Source of the DNA: an uncultured Hyphomonas sp.
GTDB lineage: Bacteria > Pseudomonadota > Alphaproteobacteria > Caulobacterales > Hyphomonadaceae
Length of the DNA: 64,000 bases
Direction: 5' to 3'
Assembly (NCBI RefSeq): GCF_963678875.1
Contig: NZ_OY787456.1
Span: 930,001 to 994,000, forward strand
The notes under the pieces are model-generated. The model was not told where the DNA came from and made no database searches. It saw nothing but the letters and a program-made list of their open reading frames with translations. Position 1 is the first letter of the stretch; each line of letters begins with the position of its first letter. Both the position numbers and the translations under genes were made by a program. Of this stretch, positions 16,672 to 24,393 are shown in pieces.

Positions 16672-17438
16672 CAGGAGCACGTGGCTCCGCCATCGACCAC
16701 CATCATCTGGCCCGTCATGTAGGCGCCGGCCTTCGAGGCGAGATAGACAGCCGACCCGGCGATCTCGTCCGGATCGCCGATCCGCTTCAGCGGCGTGCCG
16801 GACAGGCTGCGCTTCAGCGTGTCCGGATTGTCCCACAGGGCCTTGGCGAAATCGGTCTTGATCAGGCCCGGCGCGATACAGTTCACGCGGATATTGTCCG
16901 GCCCGAATTCGACGGCAAGGTTGCGGGCCAACTGGAAGTCTGCCGCCTTGGAGATGTTGTAGGCCCCGATGACAGGAGAGCCGCGCAGGCCGCCGATGGA
17001 CGAGACGATGATCACCGCGCCATCCTTGCGTTCGCGCATCTGCGGCGCGCACATCTGGATCAGCCAGTTGTTGGAGATGATGTTGTTCTGCAGGATCTTG
17101 GCGAAGGCGTCGTCTTCGATGCCGCTCATCGGGCCGTAATAGGGGTTCGAGGCGGCGTTGCAGACGCAGATGTCGATCTTGCCGAAAGCCTTGTTGGTGG
17201 CGTCCACCATGGCCTGAAGGTCTTCCTTGGACGAGATGTTGGCCGGCACGGCAATCGCTGTGCCTTCACCATATTTCTCGTTCAGTTCGGCAGCCACTTC
17301 CTGGCATGGGCCGGGCTTGCGGGAGGAGATCGTCACTTTTGCGCCGGCGTCGGCCATGGCTTCGGCGATGGCCTTGCCGATGCCGCGGGAAGATCCGGTG
17401 ATGACGGCAACTTTGCCGGTCAGGTCGAACAGGCTCAT
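16671..17438 (-). CDS. Short-chain dehydrogenase/reductase
   Basis: A 255-residue classical SDR that should use NAD(P)(H). The cofactor motif is ITGSSRGIGKAIA near residue 14, the structural motif is CNAASNP (in place of NNAG), and the catalytic set is Ser...YNISK within SSIGGLRGSPVIGAYNISKA. The C-terminal ends MVVDGGATCS, the usual SDR terminus. The Ser-Arg pair after the first beta strand (SSRKPG) favours NADPH. The pattern resembles the DHRS4-like branch, but substrate is unknown. It is the first gene of an operon with csaA and the thioesterase-like gene; GGGAG lies seven to ten bases before its start. Confidence 0.9.
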   Translation of the reverse strand: MSLFDLTGKVAVITGSSRGIGKAIAEAMADAGAKVTISSRKPGPCQEVAAELNEKYGEGTAIAVPANISSKEDLQAMVDATNKAFGKIDICVCNAASNPYYGPMSGIEDDAFAKILQNNIISNNWLIQMCAPQMRERKDGAVIIVSSIGGLRGSPVIGAYNISKAADFQLARNLAVEFGPDNIRVNCIAPGLIKTDFAKALWDNPDTLKRSLSGTPLKRIGDPDEIAGSAVYLASKAGAYMTGQMMVVDGGATCS

Positions 17439-17550
17439 GATGGGGCTCCCTGCATGTTTTTATCTGGCTGCAGGCTAGGCCGTCCGGCGGGCCACCGCTA
17501 GGGGGTCCCTAGGGAAAGTGTGAGCGGGAAAGTGCCATGTCCGGCCTGGG

Positions 17551-19230
17551 TCAGATACCCCAGGCCTGGCAGAGAATTTCGACCAGCATGTCGGTCCGCT
17601 TGCGCACGACGTCCGCTGTCCAGGCATCCTGTTCCTGCAGGTCGCGGGTGAGGGCGAAGTCCATGCCGCCGCCGCCATTGAAGTAGACTTCCTTCTTGGC
17701 ACGATAGTCCTGCCGGTCTGCCTTCTGGTTCACCTTGTGCGTCAGCAGGACGAAATTGCCGAGCGTGTCGCATTGTTCGCGCCGCTTGGCGGGATCGGGC
17801 CAGACAGTCAGCCAGTGGCTGTCCTCATGGATGTTGCGCGGCAGCACGTGCTCCACGGTGGCGTCTGATTCCGGTGCGATGGTCACGCCGTCCTCGAGGG
17901 CTGCGTTCAGCCGCAGCGCCATGGCGCGTCTTTGAGCGAATGTCGCAAACCGGCCCAGCATCCGCTCACGGGCCTTTTTTGCGTCGGACCGGTCCACCGA
18001 TAGCGGCCCGTTCTTCGCGAACAGCGCCCGGTCATTGGTGATCGCTTCCGTCACCTTGTTGAAGCGTTTGTTGCGCTGGTCGCGATCGGTGACCACCAGC
18101 ATGATGACGAAAGACAGGCGTTCCAGCCGGGTGAAAAAGTCCGGCGCCTTCGGGTCTTCGACCCCGCGTTCGACGAGGAATTTGAGGGCCGGCGCCCGCC
18201 AGCTGCTCTGGTCCAGGGCGCGCATCTGGTTCAGCTTGTCGCTGATGATCCTGGCGTTCGTCCCGTCCTGTACCTCGCCTGTGGTGATCAGGCGGTAGGC
18301 CTCGACATAGCGCGGCAGGACGTCTTCCAGGAAGGTGCGCGGGTCGACCTTGGACAGCACGGCCTTCGGGAAGGCGGAGATCAGCTCCCCGCGGCCTGAC
18401 TTGTCATAGATGGAGCGGATCTGCCGCAGCAGGTCGTCAAAGGCCGAGCCGCCAAGCGCCGCCTCATGTTCCGACCAGCGTTCGGCATAGGTGTTGGCTT
18501 CCTTGTCGGTGAAGCGGGCACGCTGGAACAGTTCGGTCTTGATGATGTCGTGCGCGTCCGGCTCCTTGCCGCGGGTGTTGAGCACGCGGAACACCTTGAA
18601 GCCCTGATCCTTCTCACCCACGACAACCCTCACCAATGCGCAGCGGTTCATCACGACGTCGGCCAGTGCGCGACGGTCCTCGTCGCTCATCTCGACCAGG
18701 CGTTTCATGAATGCGGCAGCGTTGCGCACCATGCGCTGCTGACTTTCGCTTTCGCCGGGCTCCTTGTCGAGGTTGCGGGTCGCGCCCGGTGTCTGGATGG
18801 CATCGCGGAAGAACGGCCCGTCCATATGGTTCAGCGTCAGCCGCCAATTGGCGCCTTCGCCCAGCATCGGGCGGGCATCGTCGGCGATCAGGGCATGCAG
18901 CGTGGCTGCGCGGGCCTTGTCGGATTCCAGGTCCCGCAGCACGGCCAGCAGGATGGTCAGCGTCGTCAGCCGCTGCTGGCCATCGACAATCTCCAGCACG
19001 CCATTCTCGGCGCCATTGATCAGCACGATGGCGCCGACGAAGTGCGGCGTGCCGGTCTCGACCGAATCGATGAGGTCGCCGAGCAGCTCGTTTGCCTCGC
19101 GTGCTTCCCACGAATAGCTGCGCTGGTAGGGCGGCATCTGGAGTTGTTCGCCCGGTGCAAAAATCATCCTGACGGAGCTTTCCTGCGCCCTGACGCCAAG
19201 GTCGATATTCTGATCCATGCCCTTGTCCAT
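17551..19230 (-). CDS. DUF262/DUF1524 protein, GmrSD-like (possible DNA restriction enzyme)
   Basis: A 559-residue protein with two recognisable parts. The N-terminal DUF262 (ParB/sulfiredoxin-like nucleotide-handling fold) shows PPYQRSYSWE at residues 33-42 and DGQQRLTTL at 83-91. The C-terminal DUF1524 HNH-type nuclease shows VEHVLPRN (His461), a Trp, TLGNFVLLTHKVN and a final K-K-E-V-Y. This pairing is that of GmrSD-type, modification-dependent (type IV) restriction proteins, here with both domains in one chain. It stands alone between housekeeping genes, with no methyltransferase beside it. A defence role is inference; several DUF262 proteins have no known job. The start has GGGGA seven bases upstream. 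Confidence 0.85.
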   Translation of the reverse strand: MDKGMDQNIDLGVRAQESSVRMIFAPGEQLQMPPYQRSYSWEAREANELLGDLIDSVETGTPHFVGAIVLINGAENGVLEIVDGQQRLTTLTILLAVLRDLESDKARAATLHALIADDARPMLGEGANWRLTLNHMDGPFFRDAIQTPGATRNLDKEPGESESQQRMVRNAAAFMKRLVEMSDEDRRALADVVMNRCALVRVVVGEKDQGFKVFRVLNTRGKEPDAHDIIKTELFQRARFTDKEANTYAERWSEHEAALGGSAFDDLLRQIRSIYDKSGRGELISAFPKAVLSKVDPRTFLEDVLPRYVEAYRLITTGEVQDGTNARIISDKLNQMRALDQSSWRAPALKFLVERGVEDPKAPDFFTRLERLSFVIMLVVTDRDQRNKRFNKVTEAITNDRALFAKNGPLSVDRSDAKKARERMLGRFATFAQRRAMALRLNAALEDGVTIAPESDATVEHVLPRNIHEDSHWLTVWPDPAKRREQCDTLGNFVLLTHKVNQKADRQDYRAKKEVYFNGGGGMDFALTRDLQEQDAWTADVVRKRTDMLVEILCQAWGI

Positions 19231-19341
19231 TCTGGAGTCCCCGTGTCTGTCTTCTGACTAGCTCTTGCCAACCCACGCCACAACGCGAGATGAACCGCGT
19301 GACGTGTGTTTCTGGCTGAAGTGTGACGAGAGGGTAACGAT

Positions 19342-20175
19342 ATGCATTTGATCAGGTTCCGCCATCAGAATTCCATCAAATATGGAACGGCTTCCGCGCA
19401 ATCTGTAACCCCCATTCGGGGGACATCGCTTTCCGAAGCCCTGTCTGCAGAGCCGGATGGCGCTCCCATCCCCCTGTCGGAAATCGAAATCCTGTCACCT
19501 GTCGCCAGGCCCGGAAAAATTCTTGGCATCGGGGTGAATTACGCCGCCCACGCCGCCGAAAGCGTCAGTTTCATCGATACGAAGAAACCGGAAATCCAGA
19601 AATGGTTCAACAAGCAGGCGACCGCAATCAACGATCCGTATGCGGAGGTGCACCTGCCAAAAGTCTCGGAACAGCTTGATTATGAAGGCGAACTGGTCGT
19701 CGTGATCGGCAAGCGCGGACGTCATGTGCCGCGCGAGCGCGCCTTCGAGATTGTCGCCGGGGTGACCATCGGTTGCGATTATTCGGTGCGTGACTGGCAG
19801 CGTGCCAGCCAGACCATGATCATGGGCAAGGGGTTCGATACGCATGCCCCGGCCGGCCCCGCCATCGTCACGTTGGACGAGATCGCCGATCTCTCCGCGC
19901 TTGAGGTGCGCACCTTCGTCAATGGCGAGAAGCGCCAGTCCGGGCATGTCAGGGACATGGTTCACGACATTCCCGCACAAATTGCGCACCTGACGGCGGC
20001 CTTCACGCTGGAACCGGGCGACCTGATCTTCACCGGCACGCCCGCCGGTGTGGGCGCGGGCTTCGATCCGCCGAAATGGCTGAAGGCCGGAGACCGGGTG
20101 CGGGTCGAGATCGACCAGCTGGGTTACATCGAGCAACAAATCGTGACAGAGCCGGGGACCACAGTGATCGGCTGA
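19342..20175 (+). CDS. Fumarylacetoacetate hydrolase (FAH) family protein
   Basis: A 277-residue enzyme of the FAH superfamily, metal-dependent hydrolases or decarboxylases of beta-diketones. The N-terminal small domain is followed by KILGIGVNYAAHAAES, then the metal-site region QLDYEGELVVVIGKRGR (E-x-E type) with DYSVRDWQ and MGKGFDTHAPAGP, and the usual late motif GDLIFTGTPAGVG. Substrate in this family varies (fumarylpyruvate, acylpyruvates, oxaloacetate), and no pathway partner is adjacent to fix it. GAGAGGG precedes the ATG. The next gene starts 16 bases after its stop, so they may share a transcript. Confidence 0.9.
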   Translation: MHLIRFRHQNSIKYGTASAQSVTPIRGTSLSEALSAEPDGAPIPLSEIEILSPVARPGKILGIGVNYAAHAAESVSFIDTKKPEIQKWFNKQATAINDPYAEVHLPKVSEQLDYEGELVVVIGKRGRHVPRERAFEIVAGVTIGCDYSVRDWQRASQTMIMGKGFDTHAPAGPAIVTLDEIADLSALEVRTFVNGEKRQSGHVRDMVHDIPAQIAHLTAAFTLEPGDLIFTGTPAGVGAGFDPPKWLKAGDRVRVEIDQLGYIEQQIVTEPGTTVIG

Positions 20176-20191
20176 TCCGGGAGATTTTGCC

Positions 20192-20926
20192 GTGCCGCGC
20201 GCCAGCCTCTTTGCGATCCTTGTTTCGGTCATCCTGACGGCGTGCGGCGGCGGGCAGGGCGAGGACAGGCCTGTTTCGCCGGACGATATCCGCAGCGCTG
20301 ATTTCGCCCTGCTGCCCTGCACCGCTTCGACGCCGGAGGCGCCCTGCTTGCTTGTCGTCGCGGGCGGCAAGCGGGTGCTCTTCGGCACGCCGTCCGGGCT
20401 CCGTGCGTCTTTCGAGGGGCCAACGCTCGCCAGTCTCGATGCCGTGATGCTGTTTTCGCTGCAGGCGGCAGACCTCGAAGGGCTGGACGAGGTGCGCAAT
20501 GCGGGCTGGACCGGTGGCCGGGAGACACCGCTTGCGGTTGGCGGCCCGTCCGGGCTGCGGGATGTCGTGGCGGCGCTGAACCGGGCCTATGAATTGTCCG
20601 ATGCGCAGATTTTTGTGGAAACCGCTCCGAAAGGCGGGTTCGGCGCGGCATTGCTGGGCGTGCTGCCCGGCGAAGGCGATGCCAAGACCGAGGTTTTCAA
20701 TACCGGGGACCTGGTGGTCACCAAGCTGGAAGCGGCCGACGGGCGGGCAGGTTACTGGGTCGACTATGGCGGCCAGCGTGTTGTGCTCCAGCCCTGCGGC
20801 ATGAACCTCGCCGTGAAATTCAACGAGGTCGACTCGTTCAGTCTGGCGTGCGGAGACGATGCCGGAACTGAATGGCCGCTTGGAAAAGTGCAGTATCTGC
20901 TGCAGGGCGCAAATTCGGAGCCCTGA
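20192..20926 (+). CDS. Putative lipoprotein with degenerate metallo-beta-lactamase fold
   Basis: A 244-residue protein starting at GTG (GGGAG before it), with a signal ending VILTACGGG, a lipobox at Cys18. Behind it the sequence follows the RNase Z-like MBL pattern: LLVVAGGKRVLFGTPSG, then DAVMLFSLQAADLEGLDEV where active enzymes have LTHxHxDHxxGL, then GWTGGRETPLAVGGPSGLRD. All the metal-binding His/Asp of the HxHxDH motif are replaced (here S-L-Q-A-A-D), so it should not hydrolyse as an MBL. The C-terminal half shows no other metal His. Reading it as an inactive MBL-fold lipoprotein is inference from spacing of the conserved non-metal residues. It follows the FAH-family gene by 16 bases. 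Confidence 0.7.
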   Translation: MPRASLFAILVSVILTACGGGQGEDRPVSPDDIRSADFALLPCTASTPEAPCLLVVAGGKRVLFGTPSGLRASFEGPTLASLDAVMLFSLQAADLEGLDEVRNAGWTGGRETPLAVGGPSGLRDVVAALNRAYELSDAQIFVETAPKGGFGAALLGVLPGEGDAKTEVFNTGDLVVTKLEAADGRAGYWVDYGGQRVVLQPCGMNLAVKFNEVDSFSLACGDDAGTEWPLGKVQYLLQGANSEP

Positions 20927-20934
20927 TAAAGGAC

Positions 20935-20960
20935 CGGGTCGCACATTTCTGCGCGACCCG
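20935..20960 (+). terminator. GC-rich hairpin after the lipoprotein gene
   Basis: CGGGTCGC (20935-20942) and GCGACCCG (20953-20960) form a perfect 8-bp stem with a 10-base loop, nine bases after the lipoprotein stop. No run of T follows, so it is a weak or factor-dependent terminator at best. The rest of the 299-base gap up to the next gene holds no convincing gene. Confidence 0.5.
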
Positions 20961-21225
20961 TGTCTCCCCCGAGACTGCCCCCGCTCCGGCCAATAAGATG
21001 GCCGCGGACCGGTGCTGCCGGGTTTGCCTCCTCTGGCTATCTGCCGCGCGCGGAGCTGTCCAGTTACGGATTGTATCCGATTATGACAGGCTCATCCGAT
21101 GTGACCTCTCCGCAACAATGTGAGGTGGGATTGCGGGACCTCCCAAATTACGCCACATCCAAGCAATTCGTTAACTTATGGACCATATCTGTTAAGATTG
21201 ACGAATTGTTTCGGGTGCTGAGCTG

Positions 21226-22455
21226 ATGACATTTTTCTTGTTCCTGCTGTACGTGGCAGCTGGCGGTGCGGCCGGATACGCCAGCGCCACCCTGCTGCAG
21301 CTCGGCCTGCCGCTGTCGGTGGGTGCAGGCGTCCTGACCACGGCCGTGCTCAGCCAGATCCATGTTCTTGTCTCCAATGGCAGTTCGAAGCGCGAAATCG
21401 ATGCGCGCATGCAGGCCATCGAGAAAGAGAATCGCGACGCCGAACGCCGCATGGACGTGATGGAAGCGCGCACCGATGTGGTCGAGGAAACGGTGAAGCA
21501 TGAGCTGACCGAACGGCGCGATGCGCTCGTCTCGGAAATGAAGCAGCTGGAAAGCCTGATCGACCGGCTGTCGCACAGCTTCGAGTCCCGGCTTGCCGAA
21601 ACCTCCACCAACAAGATCGTCGCCCCGCAGGAGGATGCGATTCTCCGCGATGTGCGCGATGCGCTGAAGGATGGCCGGGTCGACCTGCACCTGCAGCCCA
21701 TCGTCTCGCTGCCCCAGCGCCGCGTCTCCTTCTATGAAGGCTTCACGCGCCTGCGCCGTCCGGATGGCTCGCTGATCCTGCCGGCCGAATTCCTCGACGC
21801 TGGCCGCCGTGCAAATCTGATGGGGCAGATCGACAATTTCACCCTGTTCCGCTGCGTTCAGATCGTCCGCCGACTGGCAGAGCGCGATCGCCGCGTCGGT
21901 GTCTTCTGCAACATCGCGGCGAGCTCGCTCGAAGACTCGACCTTCTTCCCGATGTTCCTCCAGTTCATGACGGAAAACCGGGATCTCTCCGGCGCAGTCA
22001 TCTTCGAGATCCGGGCCGACCGGTTCGAGACCCGTTCGCGCCAGATGCGGGACAATATGGACAAGCTGACCGAGCTCGGCTTCCGCTTCTCCATCGACCA
22101 TGCACCGGACCTCGGCCTCGACCTGCCGCGGCTCCAGTCCGCTGGCGTGCGCTTCGTGAAAATGAACGGCGCCGCGCTGATCGACCAGCTGCGCGATCCG
22201 GCTGGCCCGCGCCCGGTCTCCTCGATCAACCGCCGTGTCGATGGCGAGGAAGTCTCCGCCGTGTTCTCCCGCTATGGCATCACCATGGTGGCCGAGAAGA
22301 TGGAAGACGAGGCAAGCGTCGTGGAAATTCTCGAATACGAAATTCCGTATGGTCAGGGCCATGTCTTCGGTGCGCCGCGCCCGATCAAGGCCTCGCTGAT
22401 GGAAGAAACCGCCCCGCCGCGAGAAATGGTCCAGCGCCTCACCAATTTCGGCTGA
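21226..22455 (+). CDS. tipF: TipF-like membrane protein with degenerate EAL domain
   Basis: A 409-residue protein with two N-terminal membrane segments (about residues 3-20 and 27-47), a charged coiled coil (about 55-115), then an EAL domain (about 140-395). This is the layout of Caulobacter TipF, a c-di-GMP-binding regulator of flagellum assembly. EAL residues kept: Glu and Arg in YEGFTRLR, Asn in FCNIAASS, Glu in IFEIRAD, Lys in FVKMNG, Glu in AEKMEDEA, Gln in GQGHVFG. The catalytic DDFG is changed to DHAPD and the KID aspartate to Asn, so it should bind c-di-GMP rather than cleave it. No other flagellar gene is in the window, so the name rests on layout and motif changes. Confidence 0.78.
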   Translation: MTFFLFLLYVAAGGAAGYASATLLQLGLPLSVGAGVLTTAVLSQIHVLVSNGSSKREIDARMQAIEKENRDAERRMDVMEARTDVVEETVKHELTERRDALVSEMKQLESLIDRLSHSFESRLAETSTNKIVAPQEDAILRDVRDALKDGRVDLHLQPIVSLPQRRVSFYEGFTRLRRPDGSLILPAEFLDAGRRANLMGQIDNFTLFRCVQIVRRLAERDRRVGVFCNIAASSLEDSTFFPMFLQFMTENRDLSGAVIFEIRADRFETRSRQMRDNMDKLTELGFRFSIDHAPDLGLDLPRLQSAGVRFVKMNGAALIDQLRDPAGPRPVSSINRRVDGEEVSAVFSRYGITMVAEKMEDEASVVEILEYEIPYGQGHVFGAPRPIKASLMEETAPPREMVQRLTNFG

Positions 22456-22495
22456 GGCCGCTTCCCTCAAATCGCCCCAATCCCGGTTTTTCCTG

Positions 22496-22517
22496 TCCTC
22501 CGTTCCGTAGCGGAGGA
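22496..22517 (+). promoter_or_regulatory. Hairpin that sequesters a Shine-Dalgarno site
   Basis: TCCTCCG (22496-22502) pairs perfectly with CGGAGGA (22511-22517) around an 8-base loop. The second arm contains the full Shine-Dalgarno GGAGGA, seven bases before the ATG of the next gene. In RNA this would hide the ribosome-binding site, as in RNA thermometers or protein-controlled leaders. It could also be a chance fold, or end the upstream TipF transcript. Confidence 0.5.
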
Positions 22518-22524
22518 TTAGCCC

Positions 22525-23010
22525 ATGCGCGCACTCATCCTGGCGCTCGCCGCCATGCCGGCCGGACAGGCCATGGCCGATGTCCAGCAGGTCATCGCCA
22601 GCCTTCCGGGGGATTCCGAATTCGAGGCGCCGGAGGCCCTCCAGACCCTCGCCGAAGGCCCGGCCTGGCTGGACCTCACCATCGCGCCGCCGCTTGGTCC
22701 GTCAGTGCAGCGCGAAGACGGCTCATGGTCCGGTATAGTCTGCAATCGTCATGGCGAAGTCAGCGCGAAGTCGGTCTCAGTCCCCACCGGATCGAACCAT
22801 TTGCTGCTTGAGATACGCCCCGGATCGCCGGACCGGCACGCCGCCAACATGCTCTCGTGCAACTACGCGCCAGCCTATTCGACCGACACCGACCTCGGCC
22901 ATGTGATCCGCATCAAGGGCTGCTATTTCGCCAATTCGGTCTCGATCCCGACCGCCATCCAGTGGATCCTGAACCCGCTGCCCGCGGGCGACTGCCACGC
23001 GGGCGATTGA
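22525..23010 (+). CDS. Secreted hypothetical protein
   Basis: A 161-residue protein with a likely signal peptide (MRALILALAAMPAGQAMA, cleavage near AMA-DV). The mature part has four cysteines (CNRHGEV, LSCNYAP, KGCYFAN, GDCHAGD) that could form disulfides. The rest is unremarkable: a DLTIAPPLG segment, then HLLLEIRPGSPDRHAANML. I do not recognise the family. The Shine-Dalgarno GGAGGA is strong but lies inside a perfect hairpin. It is followed 32 bases later by the HAD-family gene, probably in the same transcript. Confidence 0.68.
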   Translation: MRALILALAAMPAGQAMADVQQVIASLPGDSEFEAPEALQTLAEGPAWLDLTIAPPLGPSVQREDGSWSGIVCNRHGEVSAKSVSVPTGSNHLLLEIRPGSPDRHAANMLSCNYAPAYSTDTDLGHVIRIKGCYFANSVSIPTAIQWILNPLPAGDCHAGD

Positions 23011-23042
23011 CCCCGGCGCCTGTGCAGCCTACCTCGCCGCCC

Positions 23043-23906
23043 ATGACCGCACCGCAATTCCCGCAAGGGCTCTCCGAAATCGCCAGCCGCTACGACACGA
23101 TCCTGTGTGACGTCTGGGGCGTGATCCACAATGGCCGCAGCGCATTCACCGAGGCCTGCGAGGCGCTGGTGCGCTTCCGTGAAGGCGGCGGCCATGTCTG
23201 CCTGATCACCAATGCCCCCGTGCCGAAAGCGCAGGTGACGCGCCTGTTCAAACCGCTCGGCGTGCCCGATGCAGCCTTCGATGACTGCGTCTCTTCCGGC
23301 GATGCGACGCGGGCCGAACTCACCCGGTTCGAAGGCCAGTCCGTCTGGCGCCTCGGCGCCGACGAGGGCTGGGAGCATGACCGCCACCTCTATGAAGGGC
23401 TGGACCTGAATTTCACCGAGGCCGACGAGGCCGACATGCTGCTCTGCATCGGCCTGCGCGACCATGTCGGCGAGCATCCGGAAGACTACCGCGAGGAGCT
23501 GTCACAGGGCGTAAAGCGCGGCATTCCCATGATCTGCGCCAATCCGGACAAGCAGGTGCGCGTGGGTGGCCAGCTCTACTGGTGCGCCGGGGCTTTGGCG
23601 GATGTGTACGAAGACCTTGGCGGTAAGGTCATCTATTCCGGCAAGCCGCATCCGCCGATCTACCACCTCGCCATCGAGCGTGTTCAAGCCCTGACCGGCG
23701 GCAAGCCGGTCGACGGCGCGCGTATCCTCTGCATCGGCGACAGCCCCGGCACGGACGTACGCGGTGCCAGCGTGCAGGGCTTTGACAGCCTCTATGTCGG
23801 CACCGGTATCAAGGAGCATGGCGAGGATTTCGAAGAGGAAGTTGTCGAACTGCTGACGGCTTACGGAGAACAGGCGACCTGGGCCATGACGGGCTTAAGG
23901 TGGTGA
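23043..23906 (+). CDS. HAD-superfamily class IIA hydrolase (TIGR01459-like)
   Basis: A 287-residue HAD phosphatase. The catalytic motif I is CDVWGVIHNGRSAF (Asp nucleophile at about residue 24), motif II is LITNAPVPKAQV, motif III is YSGKPHPPIYHLA and motif IV is ILCIGDSPGTDVRGA. The CDVWGV[IL]HNG version of motif I is typical of an alphaproteobacterial subgroup (TIGR01459) with unknown substrate. A longer open frame runs into the gene before, so the ATG at MTAPQFPQGL was chosen; no strong Shine-Dalgarno precedes it. Physiological substrate unknown. Confidence 0.88.
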   Translation: MTAPQFPQGLSEIASRYDTILCDVWGVIHNGRSAFTEACEALVRFREGGGHVCLITNAPVPKAQVTRLFKPLGVPDAAFDDCVSSGDATRAELTRFEGQSVWRLGADEGWEHDRHLYEGLDLNFTEADEADMLLCIGLRDHVGEHPEDYREELSQGVKRGIPMICANPDKQVRVGGQLYWCAGALADVYEDLGGKVIYSGKPHPPIYHLAIERVQALTGGKPVDGARILCIGDSPGTDVRGASVQGFDSLYVGTGIKEHGEDFEEEVVELLTAYGEQATWAMTGLRW

Positions 23907-23961
23907 CGTCCTGCTGTTAGGCGTGTAACGAAGCCCGTCGAAAGAATCGGAGCATCCCGGA

Positions 23962-24393
23962 ATGACTGAATTTACCGGCTTCAAATACGAAGACCTCGAA
24001 ATCGGGCAGTCGCACGAAACCGTGCATGAAATCTCTGCCGATGACATCCAGCGCTTCGCGGAAGTCTCGGGCGATTTCAATCCGCTGCACATGTCCGACG
24101 AATATGCCGCCACGACCATGTTCGAGAAGCGCATCGCCCACGGCGCGCTGACGGCCAGCTATATTTCCGGCATCCTCGGCAACAATCTGCCGGGCCCGGG
24201 CGCTGTCTTTGTGGGGCTCAATATGCGGTTCCGCCGCCCGGTCTATATCGGGGACACGGTCACGGCCCGCGCAACGGTCGCCGAAAAGATCGACCGCGGC
24301 AACCGCATCGTTCTCAAGATCGAGTGTATTGTGGACGGCAAGCGCGTCATTACCGGCGAAGCGGAAGTGGTCGCACCGAGCCGGGGGGCATAA
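23962..24393 (+). CDS. MaoC-like (R)-specific enoyl-CoA hydratase
   Basis: A 143-residue hotdog-fold hydratase. The hydratase-2 motif is GDFNPLHMSDEYA (residues 37-49; Asp and His are the catalytic pair in the PhaJ type), then FEKRIAHGALTASYIS and FRRPVYIGDTV. This family adds water to trans-2-enoyl-CoA to give (R)-3-hydroxyacyl-CoA, feeding polyhydroxyalkanoate or lipid synthesis; PhaJ-like function is plausible but there is no pha gene here. Its TAA is followed directly by the TTG start of ribF, so the two are coupled. Confidence 0.88.
   Translation: MTEFTGFKYEDLEIGQSHETVHEISADDIQRFAEVSGDFNPLHMSDEYAATTMFEKRIAHGALTASYISGILGNNLPGPGAVFVGLNMRFRRPVYIGDTVTARATVAEKIDRGNRIVLKIECIVDGKRVITGEAEVVAPSRGA

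Noticed and set aside
20927..21225. A small gene in the 299-base gap before the TipF-like gene
   Set aside because: The open frames there have no ribosome-binding site, odd composition and no recognisable pattern; only the 20935-20960 hairpin stands out.
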